Notes: generated from the letters alone by a model not told the origin. Positions 50,002 to 59,558 are shown, numbered from the stretch's first letter. The stretch: DNA of 64,000 nucleotides from Sphingomonas gellani (GCF_900110035.1 NZ_FOCF01000004.1:131501-195500), one strand, 5' to 3'. Program-made: numbers and translations.

Positions 50002-52071
50002 TCAGGCGTCGGACGGATGCGTCGCCATCATGCCCGCGATCTTGTTGGCCAGCGCGTCGATCGAGAACGGCTTGGAGATCATGTCCATGTTCGTGCCGAG
50101 GAAGTCGGACCGGATCGCCGCATTCTCCGCGTAACCCGTGACGAACAGGACGGGCAGGTCGGGGCGATGCCGCCGGGCGATCTCCGCCAATTGGCGGCCG
50201 TTCATGCCGGGCAGTCCGACATCGGACACCATCAGGTCCAGGTGCCGATCGGACGTCAGCACCGGCAGCGCCTGATCCGCGTTGCCGGCCTCGACGATCA
50301 CATAGCGCAGGTCTTCCAGCACCTGCCGCACCAGCAGGCGCACGGACGGGTCGTCCTCCACCAGCAGCACCGACTGGCCATCGCCCTCGACCGCCGGGCG
50401 CGCCTCCGCATCGTCGGCATCCTGTTCCGGCGCGGCCGCGACCGGCAGGAACAGTTTGACCGATGTGCCCATGCCGGGCTGGCTATGCACCCGCACCTGT
50501 CCACCCGCCTGCCGGGCGAAGCCGTAGACCATCGACAGGCCCAGGCCCGTTCCCTCGCCCATCGGCTTGGTGGAAAAGAACGGCTCGAACACCCGCTCCA
50601 GGACCTCGGGCTCCATGCCGACGCCCGTGTCGGACACCGACACCACGACATAGCGGCCCGCCGCGACCTCCGGCCGGGCGACGGCGTAGCGCGCGTCCAG
50701 TTCGACCACCGTCGTCTCGATCGTCAGCGTGCCGCCGTCGGGCATGGCGTCGCGCGCGTTGATCGCCAGGTTCAGGATCGCGTTTTCCAGCTGGTTGACG
50801 TCGGTGGTCGCCGGCGGCAGGCCCGGATGCGGCACGATGGTCAGCCTGATGTTCTCGCGCACCGAGCGCAGCAACAGGTCCTCCAGCGACGCCACCACCG
50901 CATCCACGTCGGTCGCGCGCATGTCCAGCGACTGGCGCCGCGAAAAGGCCAGCAGGCGCGCGGTCAACGCCGCCGCCCGCTGGGCGGACACGCTGGCCGC
51001 GTCCATAAATCGTTCCAGATCGTCGAACCGGCCGTTCGCCAGCCGCCGCTTCATGATGTCCATCGCGCCGATCACGCCGGTCAGCATGTTATTGAAATCA
51101 TGCGCGATACCGCCGGTCAGCTGGCCCACCGCCTCCATCTTCTGGCTTTGGCGCAGCGCGGCCTCGACATCCGCGCGGCGTTCCATTTCATCTTCCAGCG
51201 CGGCCGTGCGGTCGGCCACGGCCCGCTCCAGATCCTCCTCGACCTCGCGCCGGTCGGTGATGTCGATCGCGAAGATGTAGAACCCGTCCACCCCGCCCGC
51301 GTCGGTGTGCCGGGGCAGGTAGCGGATGTCGGCGTCGCGGCGTCGGCCGTCGCGGTGCGGCCAGGGCAGGATCAGCCGCACCTCTTCCCCGGCCAGCGCG
51401 CGACGCATCGCAGCCTCCCGCTCGGCAAAGGCGTCCGCGCCGACGATGTCGATGATGCGACGGCCGATCACCTGATCGGGCGTCTTGTACATCCAGTCCT
51501 CATAGGCCCTGTTCGCGAAGCGGTAGTGCAGGTCGGGCGTGACAAAGGCGATCAGCACCGGCAGCGAATCCGCGATCAGCCGCAACTCGGCCTCGCTGGC
51601 GGCGGTCGCGCGACGTGCGGCCTCCACCTCCATCAGGCGGTCGCGCGTCTCGAACTGTTTCTGCCGGGACCGCATCGCGGATGCGATGGTGCTGGTCAGC
51701 GATGCGGACCCGATCGGCCGTTCCAGGACGATGGCGTTGGTGAAGGACGCGATCAGCGCCACCCGCGTCCGTTCCACCGCCTCCGACTGGCCGGGCCGTC
51801 GTGCGGCGAGCAGGACGAAGGGTATGTCCGACCAGGCGGGCTGGGCATCCAGCGCGGCGCGCAGTGCGGCGCGGTCCCCGGCCAGCGCCTCCTCCGTCAT
51901 CACCACCACGCCGGCCTGATCGTCCAATGCCGAGACGACGGCGGTCAGGTCGGGGCAGACCTGCGCCCGGTATCCCTGATCGCTGAGCAGTGCCACGACG
52001 CTGTCGGCGTCGCGCCCGAACGGGGCCGCGACCAGCACCTTGTATCCTTCGGCGGCTTGGCGATGGCCCAA
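50002..52071 (-). CDS. Hybrid histidine kinase (receiver-like, PAS, HisKA, HATPase, receiver)
   Basis: About 689 residues, cytoplasmic. Order: a degenerate receiver-like domain (about 10-135, lacking a clear phospho-acceptor), a short coiled coil, a PAS domain (about 165-280, followed by ITDRREVEEDLERAV), HisKA with His324 in GIAHDFNN, HATPase (N box NLAINARDAMPDGG, G boxes DTGVGM and GEGTGLGLS), and a C-terminal receiver with VEDDPS and phospho-acceptor Asp617 in SDVGLPGMNG. The start is uncertain: a TTG at 52071, two bases after the KaiC stop, is used here; a GTG at 52038 behind GAAGGA is equally possible. It forms an operon with the KaiC-like gene, so both probably act in one signalling route. 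Confidence 0.88.
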   Translation of the reverse strand: MGHRQAAEGYKVLVAAPFGRDADSVVALLSDQGYRAQVCPDLTAVVSALDDQAGVVVMTEEALAGDRAALRAALDAQPAWSDIPFVLLAARRPGQSEAVERTRVALIASFTNAIVLERPIGSASLTSTIASAMRSRQKQFETRDRLMEVEAARRATAASEAELRLIADSLPVLIAFVTPDLHYRFANRAYEDWMYKTPDQVIGRRIIDIVGADAFAEREAAMRRALAGEEVRLILPWPHRDGRRRDADIRYLPRHTDAGGVDGFYIFAIDITDRREVEEDLERAVADRTAALEDEMERRADVEAALRQSQKMEAVGQLTGGIAHDFNNMLTGVIGAMDIMKRRLANGRFDDLERFMDAASVSAQRAAALTARLLAFSRRQSLDMRATDVDAVVASLEDLLLRSVRENIRLTIVPHPGLPPATTDVNQLENAILNLAINARDAMPDGGTLTIETTVVELDARYAVARPEVAAGRYVVVSVSDTGVGMEPEVLERVFEPFFSTKPMGEGTGLGLSMVYGFARQAGGQVRVHSQPGMGTSVKLFLPVAAAPEQDADDAEARPAVEGDGQSVLLVEDDPSVRLLVRQVLEDLRYVIVEAGNADQALPVLTSDRHLDLMVSDVGLPGMNGRQLAEIARRHRPDLPVLFVTGYAENAAIRSDFLGTNMDMISKPFSIDALANKIAGMMATHPSDA

Positions 52072-52073
52072 GG

Positions 52074-53561
52074 TCAGCGGTCTTCCATCAGTGGCAATCG
52101 GTCGCCGACATATTCCGGCGTTCCCGTCAGCACACCCTTGAACGCGACCAACGGGGCGCCGACACGCACACCCTGCGTATCGATCCGAAGTTCGCGGATC
52201 GTATCCTCGTGCAATCCGGCCCGGTTCTTCAGTACGGAAATTGCCTTGCGCAGCCGCCCTTCCGCCTCGAAGAAGCGCAACATCACAACCGTATCGGCGA
52301 CATAGGATACGTTGAGGTTGGACGCCATCGTCCCGAGCAGACCCTGTTGAGGGTTGATGAGGAACGTCACCACGCCCCTTTGACTGAGGTATGACAGCAA
52401 CTCGTGGATTTGCAGGATAAGCTGCTGTTCCTGCGGCATGGCGGCAAGATAGCCGTTCAGGCTGTCGATCGCGATTATCCGCGCGTTGCGTTCCTCCACC
52501 TCTCGCCGGACGCGGGCGGCGAACTCGCCCGGTGCAAGCTCTGCGGGATCGATCTGCTGGATCACCAGGCACCCGCTGTCGATGTGGCGTTGCAGGTCCA
52601 TGCCGAACGCGCGGGCTCGCGCCAGCAGCGTCCCGATACGCTCGTCGAATTCGTAGATCGTGGTCGCTTCGCCCCGCTCGCACGCGGCGTAGATATATTG
52701 CAGTACCAAGGTCGTCTTGCCGGTACCCGCCGGTCCCGTGACCAATGTGCTGGTGCCCCGTAAGGGACCGCCGTTCAGCAGCGCGTCGAGTTCCGGGACT
52801 CCGCTCGGCACCGGGTCCCCGACGAAGCTGGCATGATGATCCGCCGCGATCAGGCGAGGATAGACGTCCAGTCCGCCGCGTCGGATCGTGAAATCGTGGA
52901 AACCCGCGACGAAATCCACGCCGCGCAGTTTCTGCACCTGCAATCGGCGGCGTGCCGCCCCGAAGTCGAGCGTCAGCCGTTCCAGCGTGATGACGCCGTG
53001 ACACAGGCTGTGCAGATGGGTGTCGCCGCCATGATCGCGCGACGCGGTCAGGTCGTCGACCAGCACCACGGTGGTGCTGCGCCCGGCGAAGAACTGCTTC
53101 AGCGCCAGCACCTGCCGCCGGTAGCGGAGCGGGTCCTGCGCCAGCAGTCGCATTTCCGACAGGCTGTCGAACACCACGCGGGTCGGCTGGACGCGCTCCA
53201 CCTCCTGCTGGATCAGCCGGATCGTGCCGGTGAGTTCCACCTCCCATGAATGCAGGATCGACTGTTCCTGATCCTGCCCGAGTACGTCCTCCGCAGAGCT
53301 GAGTTCGAACACGTCGAAATCCTCGATGCTCCAACCGTGGGAGGCGGCGACCACGGCCAGTTCCTCCTTGGTTTCGGACAGGGTGATGTACAGCGCCCGC
53401 TCGCCATTGCTGGCCGCCTGACGCAGGAATTGCAGCGCCAGCGTCGTCTTGCCGGACCCAGGCGCCCCCTCCAACAGGTACAGCCGGTGCGCTGGCATGC
53501 CTCCATGAAGGATTTGATCCAGGCCAGAATTTCCAGTCGGGATGGTCTTGGCTGCCGTCAT
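52074..53561 (-). CDS. KaiC-like two-domain RecA-type ATPase
   Basis: A 495-residue tandem RecA-fold protein of the KaiC/RadA-like signalling group. Domain I has Walker A GAPGSGKT (32-39) and SETKEEL; domain II has GPAGTGKT (276-283) and EFDERIG. Duplicated ATPase domains and length fit circadian-clock KaiC, but no kaiA or kaiB is nearby. KaiC homologues in proteobacteria are often paired with a histidine kinase, as here (2-base spacing), and act in stress or light responses. ATG at 53561 chosen over a GTG at 53600 because it starts the family-typical N-terminus (TIPTGNSGLDQIL). Confidence 0.88.
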   Translation of the reverse strand: MTAAKTIPTGNSGLDQILHGGMPAHRLYLLEGAPGSGKTTLALQFLRQAASNGERALYITLSETKEELAVVAASHGWSIEDFDVFELSSAEDVLGQDQEQSILHSWEVELTGTIRLIQQEVERVQPTRVVFDSLSEMRLLAQDPLRYRRQVLALKQFFAGRSTTVVLVDDLTASRDHGGDTHLHSLCHGVITLERLTLDFGAARRRLQVQKLRGVDFVAGFHDFTIRRGGLDVYPRLIAADHHASFVGDPVPSGVPELDALLNGGPLRGTSTLVTGPAGTGKTTLVLQYIYAACERGEATTIYEFDERIGTLLARARAFGMDLQRHIDSGCLVIQQIDPAELAPGEFAARVRREVEERNARIIAIDSLNGYLAAMPQEQQLILQIHELLSYLSQRGVVTFLINPQQGLLGTMASNLNVSYVADTVVMLRFFEAEGRLRKAISVLKNRAGLHEDTIRELRIDTQGVRVGAPLVAFKGVLTGTPEYVGDRLPLMEDR

Positions 53562-53666
53562 CGTCCCCGTCGCGTCGTTGCTTCGCGCGACCCTAGCCAC
53601 ATGGTCGGGGGATGAACAGATGGCCGGAGCGGCTCAGAAGTAAGCGGCAGCGCTCGATGCGGCGGC

Positions 53667-54452
53667 ATGACGGGTGCGAGCCGTCACCTCTCGGGTCAGG
53701 GGAACGGCGGGGCGGGGCCGGCGGTTCGTGCCCCCGTGAAGGACATTTCCGCCGGACGCTCGCTCTACCCAGCCACCTCGCCATGGCCGCCGATCGCATG
53801 TGGCATCGCCGTGATCCTGCTCGCCCTTGTGCTCGCTGGCGTCGTGGGCGCGATCGTAGACCGATACCCGTTCGCCATCGACCGCACGATCATCGAGGGG
53901 CTGCGGCAATGGGCCGGGCCGGCTGGGCTGCGCGGTGCCGCGGTGAATCTGACGTCGCTCGGCAGCGTCGCCGTGCTGACGCTGGTGGTGGTCGGCGTGG
54001 CGGGCCTGCTGTTCGTTCAGCGCCTGTGGCTCACCGCGCTGACGACGATCCTGGCATGCTGGAGCGGCGGCTGGGCGGTGACGCTGGTCAAGTCGCATGT
54101 CGCGCGCCCGCGTCCCGATCTGGTCCCGCATTGGGTGGACGTCGTCAACACCAGCTTCCCCAGCGGCCATGCCGCAGGCAGCGCCACCGTGTACCTGACG
54201 ATGGCGGCGCTGGCGTCGGAGGTGGTGCGCGGCCGCGCGGCCCGGCGCTACATCCTGGCGGTCGCGGTCCTGCTGGTAGGCGCGATCGGGGTCAGCCGCG
54301 TGTATCTGGGCGTCCACTGGCCGACCGACGTGCTCGCCGGCTGGTGCTTCGGCACGCTGTGGGCGCTCGGATGGTGGATCGCGACCGCCGGCGCGCGCAG
54401 GTCACTCGCCCGCGCGCTGCCGGAGACGGAACGGCCAAACGCCGGCGGCTGA
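53667..54452 (+). CDS. PAP2-family membrane phosphatase
   Basis: A 261-residue inner-membrane phosphatase of the PAP2 superfamily with about five to six membrane segments. All three catalytic motifs are visible: KSHVARPRP (142-150), FPSGHA (164-169) and SRVYLGVHWPTD (210-221). Substrates in this family include undecaprenyl pyrophosphate and phosphatidic acid. No clear ribosome-binding site marks the ATG at 53667; a GTG at 53736 would remove a non-hydrophobic N-terminal tail. Converges on galE six bases away. Confidence 0.88.
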   Translation: MTGASRHLSGQGNGGAGPAVRAPVKDISAGRSLYPATSPWPPIACGIAVILLALVLAGVVGAIVDRYPFAIDRTIIEGLRQWAGPAGLRGAAVNLTSLGSVAVLTLVVVGVAGLLFVQRLWLTALTTILACWSGGWAVTLVKSHVARPRPDLVPHWVDVVNTSFPSGHAAGSATVYLTMAALASEVVRGRAARRYILAVAVLLVGAIGVSRVYLGVHWPTDVLAGWCFGTLWALGWWIATAGARRSLARALPETERPNAGG

Positions 54453-54457
54453 GCCGG

Positions 54458-55456
54458 TCAGCGGCCCCGTTCGGCCAGCTTCCGCTCCCAGGCCAGCGCG
54501 TCGGTGACGATGGTCGTCAGGTCGTCGCGCTTCGGACGCCAGGGCAGGGCGGCCAGGATCGCGCCATTGTCCGCGACCAGCTCGGCCGGATCGCCCGCGC
54601 GGCGTCCTTCCATGCGGCGCTCGATCGTCATGTTGGTGACCCGGTCCACCGCATCCAGCACCTCCAGCACCGAGAAACCGCGGCCATAGCCGCAGTTCAG
54701 CGTGTGGCTCTCGCCGGGCTGCTCGATCAGCAGGGTCAGCGCGGCGACATGCGCGTCGGCCAGATCGGACACATGGATATAATCGCGCACGCCCGTGCCG
54801 TCGCGGGTCGCGAAGTCGGTGCCGTACACGCCGACCGCCGGACGCTTGCCGGTCGCCGCCTCCACCGCGATCTTGATCAGGTGGGTCGCCCCGATCGTGG
54901 ACTGGCCCGATCGTCCCTGCGGATCGGCGCCCGCGACGTTGAAGTACCGCAGAGCGCAATAGTTGATCGGGTGGGCGGCGGCGACGTCCTTCAGCATGAT
55001 TTCCGTCATCAGCTTGGACATGCCGTACGGATTGATCGGCTGCTTGGGATCGCCCTCCTTGATCGGCACGCGCTCGGGCGTGCCGTACGTGGCGGCGGTG
55101 GACGAGAAGATGAAGTGCGCGACGCCCTCCGCCACCGCGCTCTCGACCAGGCTGCGCGACGCGGCGGTGTTGTTGCGATAGTATTTCAGCGGGTCGGTGA
55201 CGCTCTCCGGCACCACCACCGATCCGGCGAAGTGCATGATCGCGCGGACGTGGTGATCGCGGATCGCGGCGCGTACCGCATCCTCGTCGGACACGTTGGC
55301 CACCACCAGCGTCGCACGCGGATCGACCGCCCAGTCGAATCCGGTGACCAGATTGTCGAGCACGACCACCTCGTACCCCGCGTCCAGCAGGGCCAGCACG
55401 GCATGGCTGCCGATATAGCCGGCGCCGCCGGTCACCATCACCTTGCCGTCCAACAT
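54458..55456 (-). CDS. galE: UDP-glucose 4-epimerase
   Basis: A 332-residue extended short-chain dehydrogenase that interconverts UDP-glucose and UDP-galactose, feeding the Leloir pathway and cell-surface glycan synthesis. NAD-binding GGAGYIGSH (10-18), FSSTAATYG around Ser119-Ser120, and catalytic Tyr144-x3-Lys148 in PYGMSK. Length matches GalE. ATG at 55456 has AAGGAG upstream; the longer open frame is not supported. Monocistronic by position, divergent from msrA. Confidence 0.94.
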   Translation of the reverse strand: MLDGKVMVTGGAGYIGSHAVLALLDAGYEVVVLDNLVTGFDWAVDPRATLVVANVSDEDAVRAAIRDHHVRAIMHFAGSVVVPESVTDPLKYYRNNTAASRSLVESAVAEGVAHFIFSSTAATYGTPERVPIKEGDPKQPINPYGMSKLMTEIMLKDVAAAHPINYCALRYFNVAGADPQGRSGQSTIGATHLIKIAVEAATGKRPAVGVYGTDFATRDGTGVRDYIHVSDLADAHVAALTLLIEQPGESHTLNCGYGRGFSVLEVLDAVDRVTNMTIERRMEGRRAGDPAELVADNGAILAALPWRPKRDDLTTIVTDALAWERKLAERGR

Positions 55457-55523
55457 TCGCGCACTCCTTGCGGGTTTGCGCCGGCCTAGCGGCATCCTAC
55501 ATTCGCGGCAAAGGAGTTCAGGT

Positions 55524-56075
55524 ATGACGATCGAACAAGTGACGCTGGCAGGCGGCTGTTTCTGGTGCACGGAGGCGGTGTTCAAGGATGTGATCGGCGT
55601 CCAGGGCGTCGAGTCCGGCTATATCGGCGGCCGGGTCGAAAATCCGACCTACAAGCAGGTGTGCTGTGGCGACACCGGCCATGCGGAGGCGATCCGGGTC
55701 GCGTTCGACACGGATCAGGTCAACCTGTCCGACATCCTCGACATCTTCTTCGCGACGCATGATCCGACGCAGCTGAACCGTCAGGGCAACGACGTCGGCA
55801 CGCAGTACCGGTCCGCCATGTTCCCTGCGGACGAGGGGCAGGAGCGGGAGATGCGCGCCGCGATCGAGCGGGCGCAGGCCGACAGCCAAAAGCCGATCGT
55901 CACCACGATCGAACCGATGGCGACATGGTACCCGGCGGAAGGGTATCACCAGGATTACTGGGAAACCTCCGGCCGCTCGAACCCCTATTGCATGGCGGTG
56001 ATCCCGCCCAAGCTGCAAAAACTGCGCAAGAGCTTCGCCGCCCGGTCGCGTGGGCAGAGCCAGGCGGTCGCCTGA
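55524..56075 (+). CDS. msrA: Peptide-methionine (S)-S-oxide reductase
   Basis: A 183-residue MsrA that repairs oxidised methionine. The catalytic Cys12 lies in GGCFWCTE. Other family segments are [39 protein letters not shown] and YHQDY. AAAGGAG stands 9 bases before the ATG. Cytoplasmic, no leader. The C-terminal basic tail after LRKSFAAR is longer than in the enteric protein but common in alphaproteobacteria. Converges on the Sua5-type gene four bases away. Confidence 0.95.
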   Translation: MTIEQVTLAGGCFWCTEAVFKDVIGVQGVESGYIGGRVENPTYKQVCCGDTGHAEAIRVAFDTDQVNLSDILDIFFATHDPTQLNRQGNDVGTQYRSAMFPADEGQEREMRAAIERAQADSQKPIVTTIEPMATWYPAEGYHQDYWETSGRSNPYCMAVIPPKLQKLRKSFAARSRGQSQAVA

Positions 56076-56079
56076 GGGG

Positions 56080-57051
56080 CTAGCGGGTGGCTGCGCGGGC
56101 GAGGCGGTCGTTGATCGCCTCGCCGATGCCGCTGTCCGGGATCGGCGCGACGGCGATGCTCGCCTTCGCGCCGGCGTCCGCGGCGTGGAGCGCATCGAAC
56201 AGCCGCGCCGCCGCTTCCACCACGTTCCCCGACGGGGAGAGGTTGATGTCGCCCGCGACCGCGCCGAAACCGATCAGGCACTCCTCGTCTGCCGCCGTCA
56301 CCGCATGGAGGCGAAGCGGCTTGGCGGGCGCGTAATGGGTGGCGAGTTGACCCGGAGCAACCGGCTGCGCGGTGGCTTCGCCGCCTGCGCGCGTGGCGCT
56401 GCCGTCCGGAAACAGCGCATCGGTGGCGATCGGTCCCGGCCGCAACACCTGCCGCCCCCGAACGATGGTCGATTCCAATCCCGCTTCGCACGCCCCATCG
56501 TCGATGACGAACGGCACGTGGCTGCCCAGGCTGGCCACAACATGCGCCGCGCGGGTCGGGCTGATCCCGTTGGAGCGGTTGGCCGATGGCGCGGCCAGCG
56601 GGCGATCCGCCGCGGCGAGCAACGCCTGCATCGCGCGGTGCGCCGGTACGCGGATCGCCACCGTGTCGAGCCCGGCCGTGGCCAGCCGGGCGATCGGCGC
56701 ATCGGGGCGCAGCGGCAGCACCAGCGTCAGCGGCCCTGGCCAGAAGCGTTCCGCCAGATCGCGCGCGTCGGTGTCGATCACCGCCAGTGCTTCGGCGGCG
56801 GCCAGATCAGCGACATGGACGATCAGCGGGTTGAAGCTCGGCCGCCCCTTCGCCGCATAGATGCGCGCCACCGCGTCCGCATTACCCGCATCGGCGGCCA
56901 GCCCGTACACCGTCTCGGTCGGCACCGCGACGATATCGCCGCCGCGGATCAGCGCCGCCGCCTCTGCCACCGCGTCCGCATCAAAGGCGCGGACGATCGG
57001 CGCCTCCGGACAGGATGGGCCGGTAGAGGCGGGAAGGGCTGGATCGACCAT
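56080..57051 (-). CDS. tsaC: Threonylcarbamoyl-AMP synthase, Sua5 type
   Basis: A 323-residue protein of the Sua5/YciO/YrdC family that makes threonylcarbamoyl-AMP for the t6A modification of tRNAs reading ANN codons. The N-terminal YrdC domain shows PTETVYGLAADA, KGRPSFNPLIVHV, FWPGPLTLVL, RVPAH and APSANRS. A C-terminal Sua5 domain (from about residue 230, PGQLATHYAPAKPLRL) makes it the long form rather than the short TsaC. Soluble and cytoplasmic. Confidence 0.92.
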   Translation of the reverse strand: MVDPALPASTGPSCPEAPIVRAFDADAVAEAAALIRGGDIVAVPTETVYGLAADAGNADAVARIYAAKGRPSFNPLIVHVADLAAAEALAVIDTDARDLAERFWPGPLTLVLPLRPDAPIARLATAGLDTVAIRVPAHRAMQALLAAADRPLAAPSANRSNGISPTRAAHVVASLGSHVPFVIDDGACEAGLESTIVRGRQVLRPGPIATDALFPDGSATRAGGEATAQPVAPGQLATHYAPAKPLRLHAVTAADEECLIGFGAVAGDINLSPSGNVVEAAARLFDALHAADAGAKASIAVAPIPDSGIGEAINDRLARAATR

Positions 57052-57091
57052 CGGCGGCCGCTATAGCCGCGCCGACCAAGGAGTTAAACAT

Positions 57092-57172
57092 ATGCCACCC
57101 GTTCCCGCCCTTGGCCGCCCGGCCGGACACGACGCTGCGTCGGCATGGCCGCTGTCGTCGGTGCGCGCATGA
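57092..57172 (+). CDS. Possible 26-codon leader peptide upstream of NAT
   Basis: AAGGAGTTAAACAT directly precedes an ATG opening a 26-codon frame (starting MPPVPALGR). Its TGA overlaps the NAT start as ATGA at 57169-57172. The only good ribosome-binding site in the gap belongs to this mini-frame, so NAT may depend on translational coupling from it. Alternatively NAT has a weak site of its own. Confidence 0.4.
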   Translation: MPPVPALGRPAGHDAASAWPLSSVRA

Positions 57173-58005
57173 GCTTCGACCTCGACGCCTACCTCGGTCG
57201 CCTGCGTCTGCCGGCCCGCGTCACGCTCGACGCGGAAGGGCTGGGTCGGTTGCAGCGTTCGCACCGTCTGGCGATTCCGTTCGAGAATCTCGACATCATG
57301 ATGGGGCGTGGCATCGGCATCGACACCGACGCCGTGTTCGCCAAGCTGGTGGCGGCGGAGCGGGGCGGGGTGTGTTTCGAACATGGCCGGCTGTTCCTCG
57401 ATGCCCTCGCCGCGCTCGGCTTCGTCGCGCGGCCGCTGCTCGCGCGGGTGTGGCTGGGTGCGGCCGATGTGCCGCCGCTGACCCACACGCTGGCGTTGGT
57501 GACGATCGAGGGACAGGAGTGGATCGCCGACACCGGCTTCGGCGGCAGCTACACGCCGCCCATGCCGCTGGTCGATGGCGCGGAGGCGACCGCGCCCGAC
57601 GGCGCCCGCTTTCGCCTGCAAAGAGACGCTGCGCTCGGCTGGATGCTGTTCCGTCAGGGCGATGCTGCCACCACGGACGGTCGCGGGACGGGAGAGGGGT
57701 GGCGCGCGCAGTACAGCTTCGCGACAGCGGAGGTGGTGGCCGCCGCCGACTTGGCGATGGGTGCGCATTGGGCGGCGACGGCGCCGGGCACGCGCTTCAC
57801 TACCCATCATGTCGTCAGCATCGTGCTGCCCCATGGCTTCGCCAGCCTGACGGACCGCGCCTATCGCCGGCGCGCCGGGCAGGAGGAGGCGAGCGGCACG
57901 ATCGAGGACCCGCGCGTGTACCGCATGCGCCTGGGCCTGATGTTCGGCATCGCGCTCACCCGGGAGGAGGTGGCGGCGCTGCCGCTGTTCGCCACCACGC
58001 ATTGA
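57169..58005 (+). CDS. Arylamine N-acetyltransferase
   Basis: A 278-residue NAT that transfers acetyl from acetyl-CoA to arylamines and hydrazines. The catalytic triad is intact: Cys69 in RGGVCFE, His106 in THTLAL and Asp121 in IADTGFGG, at the positions usual for bacterial NATs. IPFENLDI near residue 40 is the other family signature. The ATG at 57169 overlaps the leader-frame stop; an in-frame ATG at 57145 is possible but adds an atypical extension. Cytoplasmic. Confidence 0.92.
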   Translation: MSFDLDAYLGRLRLPARVTLDAEGLGRLQRSHRLAIPFENLDIMMGRGIGIDTDAVFAKLVAAERGGVCFEHGRLFLDALAALGFVARPLLARVWLGAADVPPLTHTLALVTIEGQEWIADTGFGGSYTPPMPLVDGAEATAPDGARFRLQRDAALGWMLFRQGDAATTDGRGTGEGWRAQYSFATAEVVAAADLAMGAHWAATAPGTRFTTHHVVSIVLPHGFASLTDRAYRRRAGQEEASGTIEDPRVYRMRLGLMFGIALTREEVAALPLFATTH

Positions 58006-58093
58006 GGCTGGGGTGGCGCAGGATCGGCGGTCGCGGCCGGTCCTCCGCTACGGAGCCCACTCCGGCGCTACGCGGCGCGCGGCGGCCGGCGCG

Positions 58094-58582
58094 TCAGCCG
58101 CACCCTTCGGATTTGTTCTCGCGCTTGCCGCCCGCATACCATTCCGGTGCGCCGCCGGCGTCCTGGTCATGGTGACACACTTCCGCCCCGCTGCCGTCCT
58201 GGTGGATCAGCACAGCCCAGTCATGGGCGTCGCAATTATGCGCCTCGCACCCATGCGCGGTCAGCGTGTCGCCACTGCGCGTGATCGGGATCTGCGGTCC
58301 GTCGCCGGCACGGATGAAGCGGCGAACATCCTCCGGCGCGCCCGATCCGTCGATCGCGGCGGTGACGACCGGCGCGTGCAGGAAGTCGACACCGTCGACC
58401 TTGTCGGACGGATATTTGTTCTCGAACCGGGACAGGTCGACGCTCGGTGTGGCCGCAGGGGGCGGGGCCGGTGTCGCGGGCGCTGGCGTGGTCGCATTGG
58501 TCGCGTTGCCCGCGTCCGGCGTCGGGGATCCGCAACCGGCGAGCAGCAACGCCAGCGTGAACAGGGGAAGTGTCGCCTTCAT
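58094..58582 (-). CDS. Lipoprotein, possible Ivy-like lysozyme inhibitor
   Basis: A 162-residue lipoprotein: leader and lipobox LLAGC (Cys17) are followed by an Ala/Pro/Thr linker. The folded part (from about residue 48) contains HGCEAHNCDAHDWAV, close to the CKPHDC loop of Ivy-type inhibitors of C-type lysozyme, and ends with further cysteine and EWYAGGK. Probably anchored in a periplasmic membrane face. Its ATG overlaps the stop of the GntR gene (ATGA), so the regulator likely controls it. Family assignment is by motif only. Confidence 0.65.
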   Translation of the reverse strand: MKATLPLFTLALLLAGCGSPTPDAGNATNATTPAPATPAPPPAATPSVDLSRFENKYPSDKVDGVDFLHAPVVTAAIDGSGAPEDVRRFIRAGDGPQIPITRSGDTLTAHGCEAHNCDAHDWAVLIHQDGSGAEVCHHDQDAGGAPEWYAGGKRENKSEGCG

Positions 58583-58944
58583 GCGCCGTGCCGCTCCATC
58601 AGTTCGGCCGGGTCCATGCCGAGCAGTTCGATATGCTCCCGGATGCGGGGCCAGTGGTCGGTCAGGAACTTCTCCCGCTCCGCCACGCGCAACCGGTCCG
58701 CCGCGTCGGGCAGCACGAACATGCCGACGCCGCGCCGCACCTCCACATAGCCGCTGTCCTGAAAGCTTTGATATGCCTTTGCCACGGTCAGCGGGTTGGC
58801 GCCGTGCTCCGCCGCCAGGGCCCGTACGGAGGGAAGCTGGTCGCCGGCCCGGAAATCGCCGCGCAGGATACCTGCGACGATCGTGCCGCGCAGGCGAAGA
58901 TAGACCGGGCTATCCTCGCGCGTCAGGCCTGTCTGAACTGTCAT
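58579..58944 (-). CDS. GntR-family regulator, short YtrA type
   Basis: A 121-residue regulator with an N-terminal winged helix of the GntR family (PVYLRLRGTIVAGIL, LPSVRALAAEHGANPLTVAKAYQSF, GYVEVRRGVGMFV) and only a short helical C-terminus, as in YtrA-type members that control transport or envelope genes. Start ATG at 58944. Translationally coupled to the downstream lipoprotein. Ligand unknown. Confidence 0.88.
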   Translation of the reverse strand: MTVQTGLTREDSPVYLRLRGTIVAGILRGDFRAGDQLPSVRALAAEHGANPLTVAKAYQSFQDSGYVEVRRGVGMFVLPDAADRLRVAEREKFLTDHWPRIREHIELLGMDPAELMERHGA

Positions 58945-58979
58945 GGTGCCATAATACAGCAAATGTGCTTGGCGTCGAG

Positions 58980-59558
58980 TCAGCCGCCCCAGCGGGAAAC
59001 GATACGTGACATGTCTGGGCGCGGCCGTTCGTCCAGCGGGCGCGACGGCGTGCCGATGAAGGTGAAGCCGACGATCCGCTCCGGCGCCTGGCCGAACGCG
59101 TCGCGCACGCGGTCGCTGAACGCGGGCCAGCCGGTCAGCCAGCCGGCGGCATAGCCCAAGGCGTGCGCGCCGTGGTTCAGGTTCATCGCGGCGGCGCCCG
59201 CCGACAGTTCCTGTTCCCACACCGGAATGCTGCTGGCGAGTTGCGGGGAGGACAGGGTGACCACAAGCGTCGGCGCCTGATGCGCGAACTGCGAGAACGC
59301 CGCGACTTCGCTGTCCGGCGCGGCGGGACGCTCCTCCCGGTACGCGTCGGCGATCAGGCGGGCGAGCGCGTCGCGCCGGTCCTGCTGAACGATCACGAAC
59401 CGCCACGGCGCCAGCTTGCCATGATCGGGCGTGCGCGCCGCCACGCGCAGGATCGTGTCCAATTCATCCGCATCCGGTCCCGGCGCCACCAGGTCGCGCG
59501 GTTTGCCGGATCGGCGGGTCAGGAGCAGCGACAGGGGCGTGGAGCGGTCGTTGAACAT
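58980..59558 (-). CDS. Nitroreductase family flavoprotein
   Basis: A 192-residue FMN-dependent nitroreductase of the YdjA-like single-domain type: LLLTRRSGKPRDL (FMN-binding start), RTPDHGKLAPWRFVIV, and a GYAAGWLTG segment near 137-145. Substrate uncertain. It ends 35 bases upstream of the GntR gene on the same strand and may be cotranscribed with it. Confidence 0.88.
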   Translation of the reverse strand: MFNDRSTPLSLLLTRRSGKPRDLVAPGPDADELDTILRVAARTPDHGKLAPWRFVIVQQDRRDALARLIADAYREERPAAPDSEVAAFSQFAHQAPTLVVTLSSPQLASSIPVWEQELSAGAAAMNLNHGAHALGYAAGWLTGWPAFSDRVRDAFGQAPERIVGFTFIGTPSRPLDERPRPDMSRIVSRWGG

